A stretch of 64,000 bases of DNA from Marinobacter panjinensis (GTDB lineage: Bacteria > Pseudomonadota > Gammaproteobacteria > Pseudomonadales > Oleiphilaceae), in assembly GCF_005298175.1 (NCBI RefSeq), contig NZ_SZYH01000001.1:2852001-2916000 (forward strand). Reading direction: 5' to 3'. How positions within the stretch are numbered: position 1 is the first letter of the stretch; each line of letters opens with the position of its first letter. Made by a program: the position numbers and the translations under genes. The notes beneath the pieces are model-generated. The model was not told the DNA's origin, ran no database searches, and was given only the letters and a program-made list of their open reading frames with translations. Below are positions 17,840 to 26,119 of this stretch, piece after piece.

Positions 17840-19363
17840 ATGAAACCGTTGAGATCGGCCCATCTGGCCGCCATGATATTTGCCGCAGCGTTTATGTTAC
17901 CGATGGCCCAGGCACAGGAAAAGCCCAACGTCCTCGCCATCATGGTGGATGACGTGGCCCCGAATTCCCTGAGCGCCTATACCTTTGGCATGCAGTACCC
18001 CACTCCCAACATTGACCGCATCGCCAATGAGGGCGCGCTGTTTACCGACCACTACGCCCAGCCCAGCTGTACCGCCGGCCGGGCGGCTTTCCTGATGGGT
18101 CAACTGCCGATCCGCACCGGTCTTACCACAGTCGGCCAGCCGGGCAACCCCCTGGGCATCCGGGAAGAGGACCCAACCCTCGCGGAGGTCCTTAAGGCAG
18201 AGGGCTACATGACTGCCCAGTATGGCAAGAACCACCTGGGGGACCTGGACCGCCACCTGCCTACCCTGCACGGATTTGACGAGTTCTATGGCAACCTCTA
18301 TCACCTCAATGTGTCCGAGGAACCGGAGCAGGCGGATTACCCGAAAAGTGAGGAGTTCCGCGAGAAGTTCTTTCCCCGGGGCGTCATAGAATCCTATGCC
18401 ACGGAAGACGGCCAGGACGTGACCGACACCGGCCAACTGACCGTTGAGCGGATGAAGACTTTCGATGAGGAGATTCTGGGGCGCAGTATTGACTTCATGA
18501 AGCGGGCAGTGGAGTCGGATACGCCGTTCTTTATCTGGCACGCCACCAGCCGCATGCATGTGTACACCCACCTCAAGGAGGAAAGTCGCAACCTGGCGAC
18601 TCCCATTTCCTCGGCGGAGGATGTCTTCGGTTCAGGGCTGATGGAGCATGATGGCCATGTCGGCCAGCTGCTGGATACCCTCGATGAGCTGGGCATTGCC
18701 GATAACACCATTGTGATCTATACCACCGACAACGGCCCGGAGCAGAGCAGCTGGCCGGATGCCGGCACCACCATGTTCCGGGGCGAGAAGATGACCACCT
18801 GGGAAGGAGGGGTGCGCGCGCCATTCTTGGTGCGCTGGCCGGAGAGGATTCCTGCGGGTCTGAAGCTCAATGGGATCTCCGCCCACGAAGATGTATTGCC
18901 CACCATTGCTGCCGCGGTCGGTCGGCCCAATATCAGTGAAGAGCTGAAGGACGAATTCAAGGTCAAGATTGATGGCGTGAACAATCTGGCCTACTGGACC
19001 GGCGAGGCGGAAACGTCCGCGCGCAACCATTTCTTCTACTACTATGAGTCGAACCTGACCGCCACCCGGGTCGGCCCCTGGAAAATCCACTTTGCCACCA
19101 AACCGGGGGGGCGCTATTACGAGGACCTGGTGTTCCACACCATGCCCAAGCTTTTCAACCTGCGTAAAGATCCGTTCGAAACCTACGACGGCGTTACCGG
19201 TTTCCACCAGATTATGCGCAAGAGCTGGGTGATCCAGCCCATGATCGCCTTGCTGACGGAGCACCTGAAAACCTTTGACGAATTTCCGCCTCGCCAGGAG
19301 GCGGCTTCGCTGAATATTAACGAGGCGATTGATCGGGCGCGAAAGTCCGTGCACGGCCAATAG
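17840..19363 (+). CDS. secreted arylsulfatase (type I, Cys-type)
   Basis: 507 residues with a signal peptide (LAAMIFAAAFMLPMAQAQ). Sulfatase signature: SCTAGRAAF, whose Cys77 would be converted to formylglycine (C-x-A-x-R). Metal-binding Asp37-Asp38 lie in VDDVAP, and GKNHLGD and TTDNGPE match the conserved metal and substrate regions. It hydrolyses sulfate esters in the periplasm or outside; substrate unknown. The RBS is AAAAGGAG. It converges with the HupE-PPIase-DUF3604 operon and may share a substrate with it. No formylglycine-generating enzyme gene is in the window. Confidence 0.92.
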   Translation: MKPLRSAHLAAMIFAAAFMLPMAQAQEKPNVLAIMVDDVAPNSLSAYTFGMQYPTPNIDRIANEGALFTDHYAQPSCTAGRAAFLMGQLPIRTGLTTVGQPGNPLGIREEDPTLAEVLKAEGYMTAQYGKNHLGDLDRHLPTLHGFDEFYGNLYHLNVSEEPEQADYPKSEEFREKFFPRGVIESYATEDGQDVTDTGQLTVERMKTFDEEILGRSIDFMKRAVESDTPFFIWHATSRMHVYTHLKEESRNLATPISSAEDVFGSGLMEHDGHVGQLLDTLDELGIADNTIVIYTTDNGPEQSSWPDAGTTMFRGEKMTTWEGGVRAPFLVRWPERIPAGLKLNGISAHEDVLPTIAAAVGRPNISEELKDEFKVKIDGVNNLAYWTGEAETSARNHFFYYYESNLTATRVGPWKIHFATKPGGRYYEDLVFHTMPKLFNLRKDPFETYDGVTGFHQIMRKSWVIQPMIALLTEHLKTFDEFPPRQEAASLNINEAIDRARKSVHGQ

Positions 19364-19430
19364 GACCTATCATCGATAGCGACGCTTTCGGGGGCAGGGT
19401 GCAATGGTAATCCTGTCCCCTCCGCCCTCG

Positions 19431-20423
19431 CTAGGTCCAGAACGCAGCGACCCGCTCAAACATCCAGAAGGACGCCAGCGACCCGATGGCATAGGCCGAC
19501 AGGCGAAGCCCCCAGGCCGGGAAGCGACCGGTGATCGAGGTGACGGTTTGCCACAGCAAAACCATGGCCCCGACAAACAGCAATTGGCCGGCCTCTACGC
19601 CGAGGTTGAACACCACCAGGGCGGTGGCGATGGCGCTCTGGGGCAGCCCGATCTCCCCCAGCGCCGCGGCAAACCCCAACCCGTGCAGCAGACCAAACGA
19701 GAAGGCGACGATCCAGGGCGCGCGGGCAGTGATGCCCGGCTTGCCCTGCTGGCCACGGATGATCTCGGTGGCCACGAACACGATGCTAAGGGCAATGCAG
19801 GCCTCCACCGGCGGCACGGGGATTCTGACCAGACCGACCGCAGCCAGGATCAGGGTAATGCTGTGGGCCACGGTAAAGGCGGTAATCGTGGCGACCAGCT
19901 TGCGCAGGTTCGGGATCAGCATCAGCAGGACCAGGACAAACAGCAGATGGTCCAGCCCGAACAGGATGTGCTCAACACCCAGCACGAAGTAGGTGATGGC
20001 GGTGTCCAGCCAGCTGGGTTTGGGGGTAATCCGGTGGTCCGTATCGCCGGGGGTGAACCGGTGGGTGCTGGCGGTGCCATCCTGGTATTCGATGCGCATC
20101 AGCGCCTCGGTGGTGGTCTTCTCCAGGCCATCAATGACGACGCGGGTGTTGGCCAGGTCATCGTTCGCTGAGACCCGCCACTGCTGGATGTGCGCACTGT
20201 TGACAAAGCCTCCGCGTCGCTCGGTTACCTCCTGTACAGAGTCATCGAACACGACGTTCAACGACAGTCTGGCATAGCTGCCCCGGGCGGGCACTTTCCA
20301 GAACACGTCGAACAGGCCGTCAGGGGTTTCCGTCAACTGGAGGTAGGCCGGGCGCAGATTGTCCGCCTGCACGGGGGTGACCAGCAGCGCCAACAGCAAC
20401 AGCAGGCTGTATCGCAGGCTCAT
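19431..20423 (-). CDS. HupE/UreJ-like membrane protein with periplasmic N-terminal domain
   Basis: 330 residues. A signal peptide (MSLRYSLLLLLALLVTPVQA) and a soluble beta-rich domain (about 21-135) precede six or seven membrane helices. The first helix carries H-x3-G-x-D-H (HILFGLDH) and a later one HGLGFA, the motifs of HupE/UreJ nickel permeases. The soluble domain marks the HupE_UreJ_2 subtype, whose substrate is not proven; metal import is the family-based guess. It is the last gene of an operon with a parvulin and DUF3604 gene, overlapping the former by 4 bp. The stop is 67 bp from the convergent sulfatase stop, with an imperfect GC hairpin between. Confidence 0.85.
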   Translation of the reverse strand: MSLRYSLLLLLALLVTPVQADNLRPAYLQLTETPDGLFDVFWKVPARGSYARLSLNVVFDDSVQEVTERRGGFVNSAHIQQWRVSANDDLANTRVVIDGLEKTTTEALMRIEYQDGTASTHRFTPGDTDHRITPKPSWLDTAITYFVLGVEHILFGLDHLLFVLVLLMLIPNLRKLVATITAFTVAHSITLILAAVGLVRIPVPPVEACIALSIVFVATEIIRGQQGKPGITARAPWIVAFSFGLLHGLGFAAALGEIGLPQSAIATALVVFNLGVEAGQLLFVGAMVLLWQTVTSITGRFPAWGLRLSAYAIGSLASFWMFERVAAFWT

Positions 20424-21271
20424 GAACTAGGCTCCCGGTCCTCCGGCCAGCGGACCACCACATCGTAGTCTTCCCGCAGGCGTTCGTGCACCTGACGGCG
20501 CAGGGTCTGGGTGTGCTCGTTACGCCAGTCCCGCTCTACCTCGGCCATCACATCTTCCAGTGCCGGGGTCCGTGCCGGCTGGAAGTCCCGGATCCGCACA
20601 AAATGTACGCCCAGGCCCGAGGTGACCGGGCCCTGCCAGTCACCGACCGGCAGATCAGCCAGCGAGCGGGTGAAGCCACCACCAAAGGTGCGGTCCAGCT
20701 CCCGGCCGGATACGGACTCGAAGTGTCGGGGAATCATGGCCGAATCACTTTCCACCGCCTCGTCCGCGGCGAGCTGGGCGGTGACCTCGTCAATCCGCTG
20801 GTCCAGTTGCTCCCGGGGCATGTCGTTACGAAGGTAAACCTGCTCCAGCGAGACCCTGGCCGGTTGCCGGTAGCGTTCAGTGTTGTCCGCCAGGTACTGG
20901 GCCAGCCGCTCCCGATCCGGGGAAACCCGGTCTGCGACATCATCGGTGTAGAACTCCATTTTTTGGCGCAGGCGTCGGCGGATCACCGTATCGTTCTTGT
21001 CGATGCCCATGGCCAGGGCCTGGCGATAGAGGATTTCCTCTACCACGAAGTCATTCACCAGTGCATCCAGTTCGTCCCTGGTGGGCGGTCGCTGCCAGGT
21101 CTGACGGAAATTGCCAGCCAGCTGCTCGATGCGTTCCGGGCTGACGACAATGCGGTCATCCGCGCTCATCTCACCCGGGTTCAGATAGAGGTAGAGAGCA
21201 AAGAAGGCGGCGCCGATGGTCAGGAAATGCAGCAGCGGTTCTTTCAGTAGCGATTTCATAGTGCCTGTCAT
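20420..21271 (-). CDS. membrane-anchored parvulin-type peptidyl-prolyl isomerase
   Basis: 283 residues. One N-terminal membrane helix (about 13-30, LLHFLTIGAAFFALYLYL) anchors a periplasmic chaperone-like helical part. A parvulin/rotamase domain follows (about 120-245), with the region GGGFTRSLADLPVG and LGVHFVRIRDF. The gene overlaps its upstream (DUF3604) and downstream (HupE-like) neighbours by 4 bp each, so the three are made together. It probably helps fold the exported products of this operon. A second Met four residues in (21259) is an alternative start, but the overlapping one fits coupling better. Confidence 0.85.
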   Translation of the reverse strand: MTGTMKSLLKEPLLHFLTIGAAFFALYLYLNPGEMSADDRIVVSPERIEQLAGNFRQTWQRPPTRDELDALVNDFVVEEILYRQALAMGIDKNDTVIRRRLRQKMEFYTDDVADRVSPDRERLAQYLADNTERYRQPARVSLEQVYLRNDMPREQLDQRIDEVTAQLAADEAVESDSAMIPRHFESVSGRELDRTFGGGFTRSLADLPVGDWQGPVTSGLGVHFVRIRDFQPARTPALEDVMAEVERDWRNEHTQTLRRQVHERLREDYDVVVRWPEDREPSS

Positions 21272-23238
21272 GACTCCGGGGTGTACCAGATGGGTGAGGT
21301 GTAGGCTCTTTCCCGGGTCACCATCGGCACTTCCCCGGGCATTTCGATCTGGAAGCGTTTCGCTTCATAGGCGGTCCAGCGGGGCGTGGGGATTTCGATC
21401 ACCCGGGCGTAGTAGAACGCCGGCTGGTCGGGGTTGAAATCCGGGTCCGTCCATACGGTCACCAGTTCCGGCGCGCCGATGCTGTTGGTCCAGCTGGCCT
21501 CTTCCACATTGACGGTGTTACCCACCGCGGGCAGGGTGCCGTCGTCGCCGATATCCCGATCACCGGCCCAGACCACATCGTGGACCACCTCGTGGGTGTT
21601 ACCGTCCGCGTCCAGCCAGCCCTTGATGATCTGGATGCGATCCAGGTTGGCGCCGATGGGATCCCGCAGCGCCGCCACCAGGAAGGTGGGGGCGCCCTCA
21701 CCATCGGATGGCTCCAGGTCCGCGCCCATGGGCACGCCCTTGTCGTAGCCAACCCAGCCTGGCTCCCGGGACTGGGCGTCTTCCTCGGTAAAGTTCCAGC
21801 CTCCGAAGAACCGCACGGTCATCCGGGGGCCGGTGCTGGCGTAGACTTCCCGGCGCTTCATGGCGTCCCAGATGGATTCGCGGGTATTTTCCTCGGCCCA
21901 GACGGCGGTATAACCGGCGGCGCTCATTTGCCAGCCCAGCACGGAACGGCCATCAAACGACAGGGTGACGTGCTCCCAGCGAGCGGCACTGGGTTCGACC
22001 CCGGAATGCTTGCCGAAGAAGTTGTCCTCCTCGGCGGTGCTCAGGCCGGTGTGGGTGTCGGTGCCGGAAACCAGGCCGAACTTGAACGGATTGGTGCCCA
22101 GTTCGCGCTCCAGTTTCAGCCCGTTCTTGAAGGCTTCCCGGGCGTATTCGTACTGGATCATGCCCGGTTCCTTGGGGGTCAGGTTGAGGTTGCCGGCATC
22201 CCAGGTTTCGAAGTCTGCAAATTCATCGGTCGGTGACAGGGTCGGGTGGGTTTCCCCGTCGCCCTTGATCTGGGTGACTTCGTACACGGGCTCCCACTTC
22301 ATGCGGGCTTCGGCATACTGCCGGGTCAGCGGGTCGCCGCTATAGGTTTCCTCGGCATTGAACATCAGTCCATTGGACAGGTTGCCATTATGGGGAATGG
22401 CGAGTATCCGTCCTCCGGTGGTGTCCTCATAGTCCGCCATCCAGTTCCAGAGATCCTCAGGGTCCACGCTCTCGAAGGTGGTGTAGGGGGTCACCTGATC
22501 CGCCAGGGACTTGCCATCCCGGTAAACGAGGTTGCGGTGCATGTTGTTGCCAGGGCCGGGGTTGGGGGTCCACTCGTAGCCAATGAAGGCGGAGAACCGG
22601 CCGGGCTCGTTGTACTCCTCGACGATGGCCGTGTATTTCTCCCAGGTGCTCTGCAGGAATTCCTTGGACTGGGCCACCTCCGGCAGCTCACCGTTGCCCT
22701 GCATCTGGATGGCCTGCATGGCGGCGTCGGTAATCTGGTCAAGGTCGCCGCTGTTCATGGCTTCGTTCCAGCCCTTAAGCAGCTCGTCGTCCATCAGGTC
22801 TTCACGGCCGGAGCGCAGTTCGGCGGTAAAACCAAGGGAGTCAGAGTGGTCAGTCATCACGATCCAGTCCAGGGGCCGGGAGAGCCGGACCGGCACGCCG
22901 AAGGTGGACTCGACCTCTTCGCCGCGGGCAAACTGCAGGGCTTCTTCCGGTCCGACCGTGGCAATGAAGCCGGCATCAAACGACCATTCGGTATGCACAT
23001 GCTGGTCGCCCCAGAGCGGTCGCATCGGGAAGGGGCGGCTGGCGTAGGGGGAATAGCTCCGGTCGCCTAGCCGTTCGGTGGCGCTAATGGCAGCCGGATC
23101 AATAGTGCCACCATCGCCGGAATGGGCGGTTTCCTGTGCGGCGGAGGTGGAGGCTGCAGTGGCCAGTATCAGGGTGGCGAGGGAGATGGGCGCAAAAGCA
23201 GCGGGAATGCCAATCGCGTGCAGGGAGTTCCTTTCCAT
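21268..23238 (-). CDS. DUF3604 exported PHP-like metallohydrolase
   Basis: 656 residues from the ATG at 23238, which has GAGG 8 bp upstream and opens a signal peptide (ISLATLILATAASTSAAQ); longer readings add unrelated leader. The protein is DUF3604 (PF12228), a relative of PHP/amidohydrolase metal enzymes. The ligand motifs are visible: GDQHVHTEWSFDAG (H-x-H), MTDHSDSLGF (D-H), IPHNGN and SGTDTHTG. No reaction is established for the family. Co-transcription with a parvulin and a HupE-like permease suggests an exported metalloenzyme with dedicated folding and metal supply. The nearby sulfatase hints at a sulfated or phosphorylated organic substrate. Confidence 0.87.
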   Translation of the reverse strand: MERNSLHAIGIPAAFAPISLATLILATAASTSAAQETAHSGDGGTIDPAAISATERLGDRSYSPYASRPFPMRPLWGDQHVHTEWSFDAGFIATVGPEEALQFARGEEVESTFGVPVRLSRPLDWIVMTDHSDSLGFTAELRSGREDLMDDELLKGWNEAMNSGDLDQITDAAMQAIQMQGNGELPEVAQSKEFLQSTWEKYTAIVEEYNEPGRFSAFIGYEWTPNPGPGNNMHRNLVYRDGKSLADQVTPYTTFESVDPEDLWNWMADYEDTTGGRILAIPHNGNLSNGLMFNAEETYSGDPLTRQYAEARMKWEPVYEVTQIKGDGETHPTLSPTDEFADFETWDAGNLNLTPKEPGMIQYEYAREAFKNGLKLERELGTNPFKFGLVSGTDTHTGLSTAEEDNFFGKHSGVEPSAARWEHVTLSFDGRSVLGWQMSAAGYTAVWAEENTRESIWDAMKRREVYASTGPRMTVRFFGGWNFTEEDAQSREPGWVGYDKGVPMGADLEPSDGEGAPTFLVAALRDPIGANLDRIQIIKGWLDADGNTHEVVHDVVWAGDRDIGDDGTLPAVGNTVNVEEASWTNSIGAPELVTVWTDPDFNPDQPAFYYARVIEIPTPRWTAYEAKRFQIEMPGEVPMVTRERAYTSPIWYTPES

Positions 23239-23414
23239 GACGGGGCCTCGTGGGACTGTCTTGTGAAACCGTCGCCTGCAGGGCACGCAGACGCCCGGGT
23301 CTGGTATCAGCTGGGCTACAGCACAATAAAACAGCCGCTCTCTATTTTTTAGTACAGGATGAGGGGCAAGTAAAGGGCAACGGAAAGGGGAACGAGCGGC
23401 TGTCAGACAGCCGC

Positions 23415-23499
23415 TCCGACGCCACTCATAATCCGGGTGGTGCAAGAAGCGGCACCGCCGAAATCTACCGGCAGGTGGATATCATCGCTGAGGTCAAAG
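23415..23499 (+). pseudogene. aacS gene fragment (duplicate of 15258-15342)
   Basis: Ungapped over 85 bp against aacS codons for [20 protein letters not shown] and the following residues, with 8 mismatches (about 91% identity). The fragment encodes [20 protein letters not shown] in the same orientation. Similarity ends abruptly at both sides. It is too short to function and is most simply the scar of a lost second acetoacetyl-CoA synthetase gene or of recombination. Confidence 0.85.
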
Positions 23500-23631
23500 C
23501 CAGCCAATTCACCACGATTCCCCTCATGTCCGTTCATGCTCTGAAATTCTCAAAATGTCCGAAAGTTTCGTAAATTCCTTCCCTTTTCATTGTCCTGTAA
23601 CGGGTTTTAGCGCATTTTTAGACGGTTCTTA

Positions 23632-23676
23632 TACTAAGATCGTAACCAGAATTGGCAAAAAAATGGTATCTTAGTA
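23632..23676. promoter_or_regulatory. Inverted repeat upstream of idh
   Basis: TACTAAGAT (23632-23640) and ATCTTAGTA (23668-23676) are perfect 9-bp inverted copies 27 bp apart, about 105 bp before the idh ATG in an AT-rich stretch. They could be paired operator half-sites or a leader hairpin. No known regulator matches. Confidence 0.35.
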
Positions 23677-23781
23677 GGCCTATCAAAAGTTCCCAATCAG
23701 TCATTGCTCAGGTCGGGCGTTCACAAGACACCTGACCCCGCCATGACCGTCCTGAACTCACCCATTAGCCTGAGGACGAAA

Positions 23782-26025
23782 ATGACATCATCCAAAGCAA
23801 AGATCATTTACACCCTGACCGACGAGGCGCCAGCACTGGCGACCCGGTCGCTGCTACCGATTCTTGAAACCTACGCCAAGCCGGCGGGCATCGAATTTGA
23901 AACCAGTGATATTTCCCTGGCGGCGCGTATTCTGGCGTTGTTTCCAGATTACCTTGAGGAGGGCCAGCAGGTCCCCGACGACCTGAAAGCACTGGGTGAT
24001 TACACCAAGGATCCGGAAGCCAACATCATCAAGCTTCCCAACATCAGCGCGTCCATTCCCCAGCTGCGGGCAGCCATCAACGAGCTCAATGAGCAGGGCT
24101 ACAAGCTGCCCGAGTACAAGGAAAACCCGCAAACCGACGAAGAAAACGAAATCCACGCCCGTTATTCCAAAGTACTGGGCAGTGCCGTCAATCCAGTACT
24201 GCGGGAAGGCAACTCCGACCGTCGTGCTCCGACGGCCGTAAAAGCCTTTGCCCGCAAGCATCCCCACACCATGGGCGAGTGGAGCCCGGCGTCACGCACT
24301 CACGTGGCTCACATGCGTGGTGGCGACTTCTATTCCAACGAGCAGTCGCTGACTCTGGACAAGGCCACCAACGCCCGTATCGTGTTCGAAAATGCAAAGG
24401 GCGAGCAGACCGTACTGAAGAGCGAGCTGCCGCTGCAGGAAGGCGAAGTGCTGGATGGCATGTTCATGAGCTGCAAGGCTTTGCGCAAGTTCTTCGAAGA
24501 CTGCATCGAGGATTGCGATAAAACCGGCGTAATGTTCTCCCTCCACGTCAAAGCGACCATGATGAAGATCTCCCACCCGATCGTGTTTGGTCACGCGGTG
24601 AAGATTTTCTACAAGGAGCTGTTCGACAAGTACGGAGAGCTGTTTGATGAGCTGGGCGTCAACCCCAACAACGGCTTGTCCAGCGTTACCGAGAAGATCA
24701 AACAGCTGCCGGAATCCAAGCAGGAGCAGATCCTCGAAGACCTGCACGCCTGCTATGAGCACCGCCCGGAAATTGCCATGGTGGACTCGGTGAAGGGTAT
24801 CACCAACCTGCATGTGCCCAGTGACGTCATTGTAGACGCTTCCATGCCGGCAATGATCCGTAACTCTGGCAAGATGTGGGCGCGGGACAACAAGCTCAAG
24901 GACACCAAGGCGGTGATGCCGGAAAGCACCTACGCCACCATCTACCAGGAAGTGATCAACTTCTGTAAGACCCATGGCGCCTTTGATCCCACCACCATGG
25001 GCACCGTGCCGAACGTCGGCCTGATGGCCCAGAAGGCGGAGGAGTACGGCTCCCACGACAAGACCTTTGAAATCAAGGAAGACGGTGTTGTTCGCGTTGT
25101 CGCTGAAGATGGCACGGTACTGACCGAGCACAAGGTCGAGAAGGGCGATATCTGGCGCGCCTGCCAGACCAAGGACCTGCCGATCCGTGACTGGGTCAAG
25201 CTGGCGGTAAACCGCGCCCGTGCCACCGGCATGCCGGCCCTGTTCTGGCTGGACGATGAACGTCCTCACGATGCCGAGCTGATCAAGAAAGTGGAGATGT
25301 ATCTCAAGGAGCATGACACCGAAGGTCTGGAAATTCTGATCAAGTCCCCGGTGCGTGCCATCCGCTGGACCATGGAGCGTCTGATCCGTGGCCTGGATAC
25401 CATTTCTGTCACCGGCAACGTACTGAGGGACTATCTCACTGACCTGTTCCCGATTCTGGAGCTGGGTACCAGTGCCAAGATGCTCTCCATCGTACCGTTG
25501 CTTAACGGCGGTGGCCTGTATGAAACCGGCGCCGGCGGTTCGGCACCCAAGCACGTCCAGCAGCTGCTGCAGGAGAACCACCTGCGCTGGGATTCACTGG
25601 GTGAGTTCCTGGCAACCGCGGTTTCCCTGGAAGAGCTGGGCGAAAAGCAGGGCAACGAGCGTGCCCGCCTGCTTGGCCTGACTCTGGACAAGGCCACTGA
25701 GCGCCTGCTGGAAAACAACCAGTCGCCGTCACGCAACACCGGTGAGCTGGATAACCGCGGCAGCCACTTCCATCTGGCCCGTTACTGGGCAGAAGCGTTG
25801 TCGAAGCAGGATGACGACAAGGATCTGAAAGCCTTTTTTGAGAAGCTGTCAAAGCAACTTGAGGACAACAAGGACAAGATTCTGGAAGAAATGAGCGTGA
25901 TCCAGGGTCACCCGGCAGACATCGGTGGTTATTATCACCCGCCTGCCGAAAAAGTCTGCAAGATCATGCAGCCAAGCGAGACCTTCAACAAGATCCTGGC
26001 CGATGCCCGGGCGTCTGTGAAGTAA
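23782..26025 (+). CDS. idh: NADP-dependent isocitrate dehydrogenase, monomeric type
   Basis: 747 residues from the ATG at 23782 (RBS GAGGA 5 bp upstream), matching the approx. 740-residue monomeric IDH family; the frame extends to 23704, but the N-terminus [21 protein letters not shown] is the family start. Characteristic blocks are present: [46 protein letters not shown] and [17 protein letters not shown]. It converts isocitrate to 2-oxoglutarate with NADP+ in the cytoplasm and is unrelated to the dimeric Icd enzymes. It stands alone and ends in a strong bidirectional terminator. Confidence 0.96.
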   Translation: MTSSKAKIIYTLTDEAPALATRSLLPILETYAKPAGIEFETSDISLAARILALFPDYLEEGQQVPDDLKALGDYTKDPEANIIKLPNISASIPQLRAAINELNEQGYKLPEYKENPQTDEENEIHARYSKVLGSAVNPVLREGNSDRRAPTAVKAFARKHPHTMGEWSPASRTHVAHMRGGDFYSNEQSLTLDKATNARIVFENAKGEQTVLKSELPLQEGEVLDGMFMSCKALRKFFEDCIEDCDKTGVMFSLHVKATMMKISHPIVFGHAVKIFYKELFDKYGELFDELGVNPNNGLSSVTEKIKQLPESKQEQILEDLHACYEHRPEIAMVDSVKGITNLHVPSDVIVDASMPAMIRNSGKMWARDNKLKDTKAVMPESTYATIYQEVINFCKTHGAFDPTTMGTVPNVGLMAQKAEEYGSHDKTFEIKEDGVVRVVAEDGTVLTEHKVEKGDIWRACQTKDLPIRDWVKLAVNRARATGMPALFWLDDERPHDAELIKKVEMYLKEHDTEGLEILIKSPVRAIRWTMERLIRGLDTISVTGNVLRDYLTDLFPILELGTSAKMLSIVPLLNGGGLYETGAGGSAPKHVQQLLQENHLRWDSLGEFLATAVSLEELGEKQGNERARLLGLTLDKATERLLENNQSPSRNTGELDNRGSHFHLARYWAEALSKQDDDKDLKAFFEKLSKQLEDNKDKILEEMSVIQGHPADIGGYYHPPAEKVCKIMQPSETFNKILADARASVK

Positions 26026-26064
26026 ACCAGAAGCAGGCAGGCGGGTCTGTTACCCGACTGCCTG

Positions 26065-26101
26065 AAAAAACCGGACAGCCTGCGAAGGCTCTCCGGTTTT
26101 T
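26065..26101. terminator. Bidirectional terminator between idh and the LOV-GGDEF-EAL gene
   Basis: AAAAACCGGA, AGCC, loop TGCGAA, GGCT, TCCGGTTTTT forms a long stem with one C-C mismatch and A/T tracts on both flanks. It can therefore stop transcription from idh (+) and from the convergent gene ending at 26120 (-). Confidence 0.85.
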
Positions 26102-26119
26102 CTGGTTCCGGGGCCAGTG

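Larger units (their letters stand above)
23239..23781. other. Intergenic region between the DUF3604 and isocitrate dehydrogenase genes
   Basis: 543 bp with no gene I can support. It holds the divergent start regions of both neighbours, an 85-bp fragment related to aacS (23415-23499) and a 9-bp inverted repeat (23632-23676) in the idh leader. A frame at 23250-23573 is open, but only its middle, the aacS-like part, resembles any protein. Confidence 0.7.

Noticed and set aside
23250..23573. A 107-codon open frame between DUF3604 and idh as a real gene
   Set aside because: Only the 85-bp aacS-like middle resembles a protein, and the rest is unrelated; it is better explained as a gene fragment.
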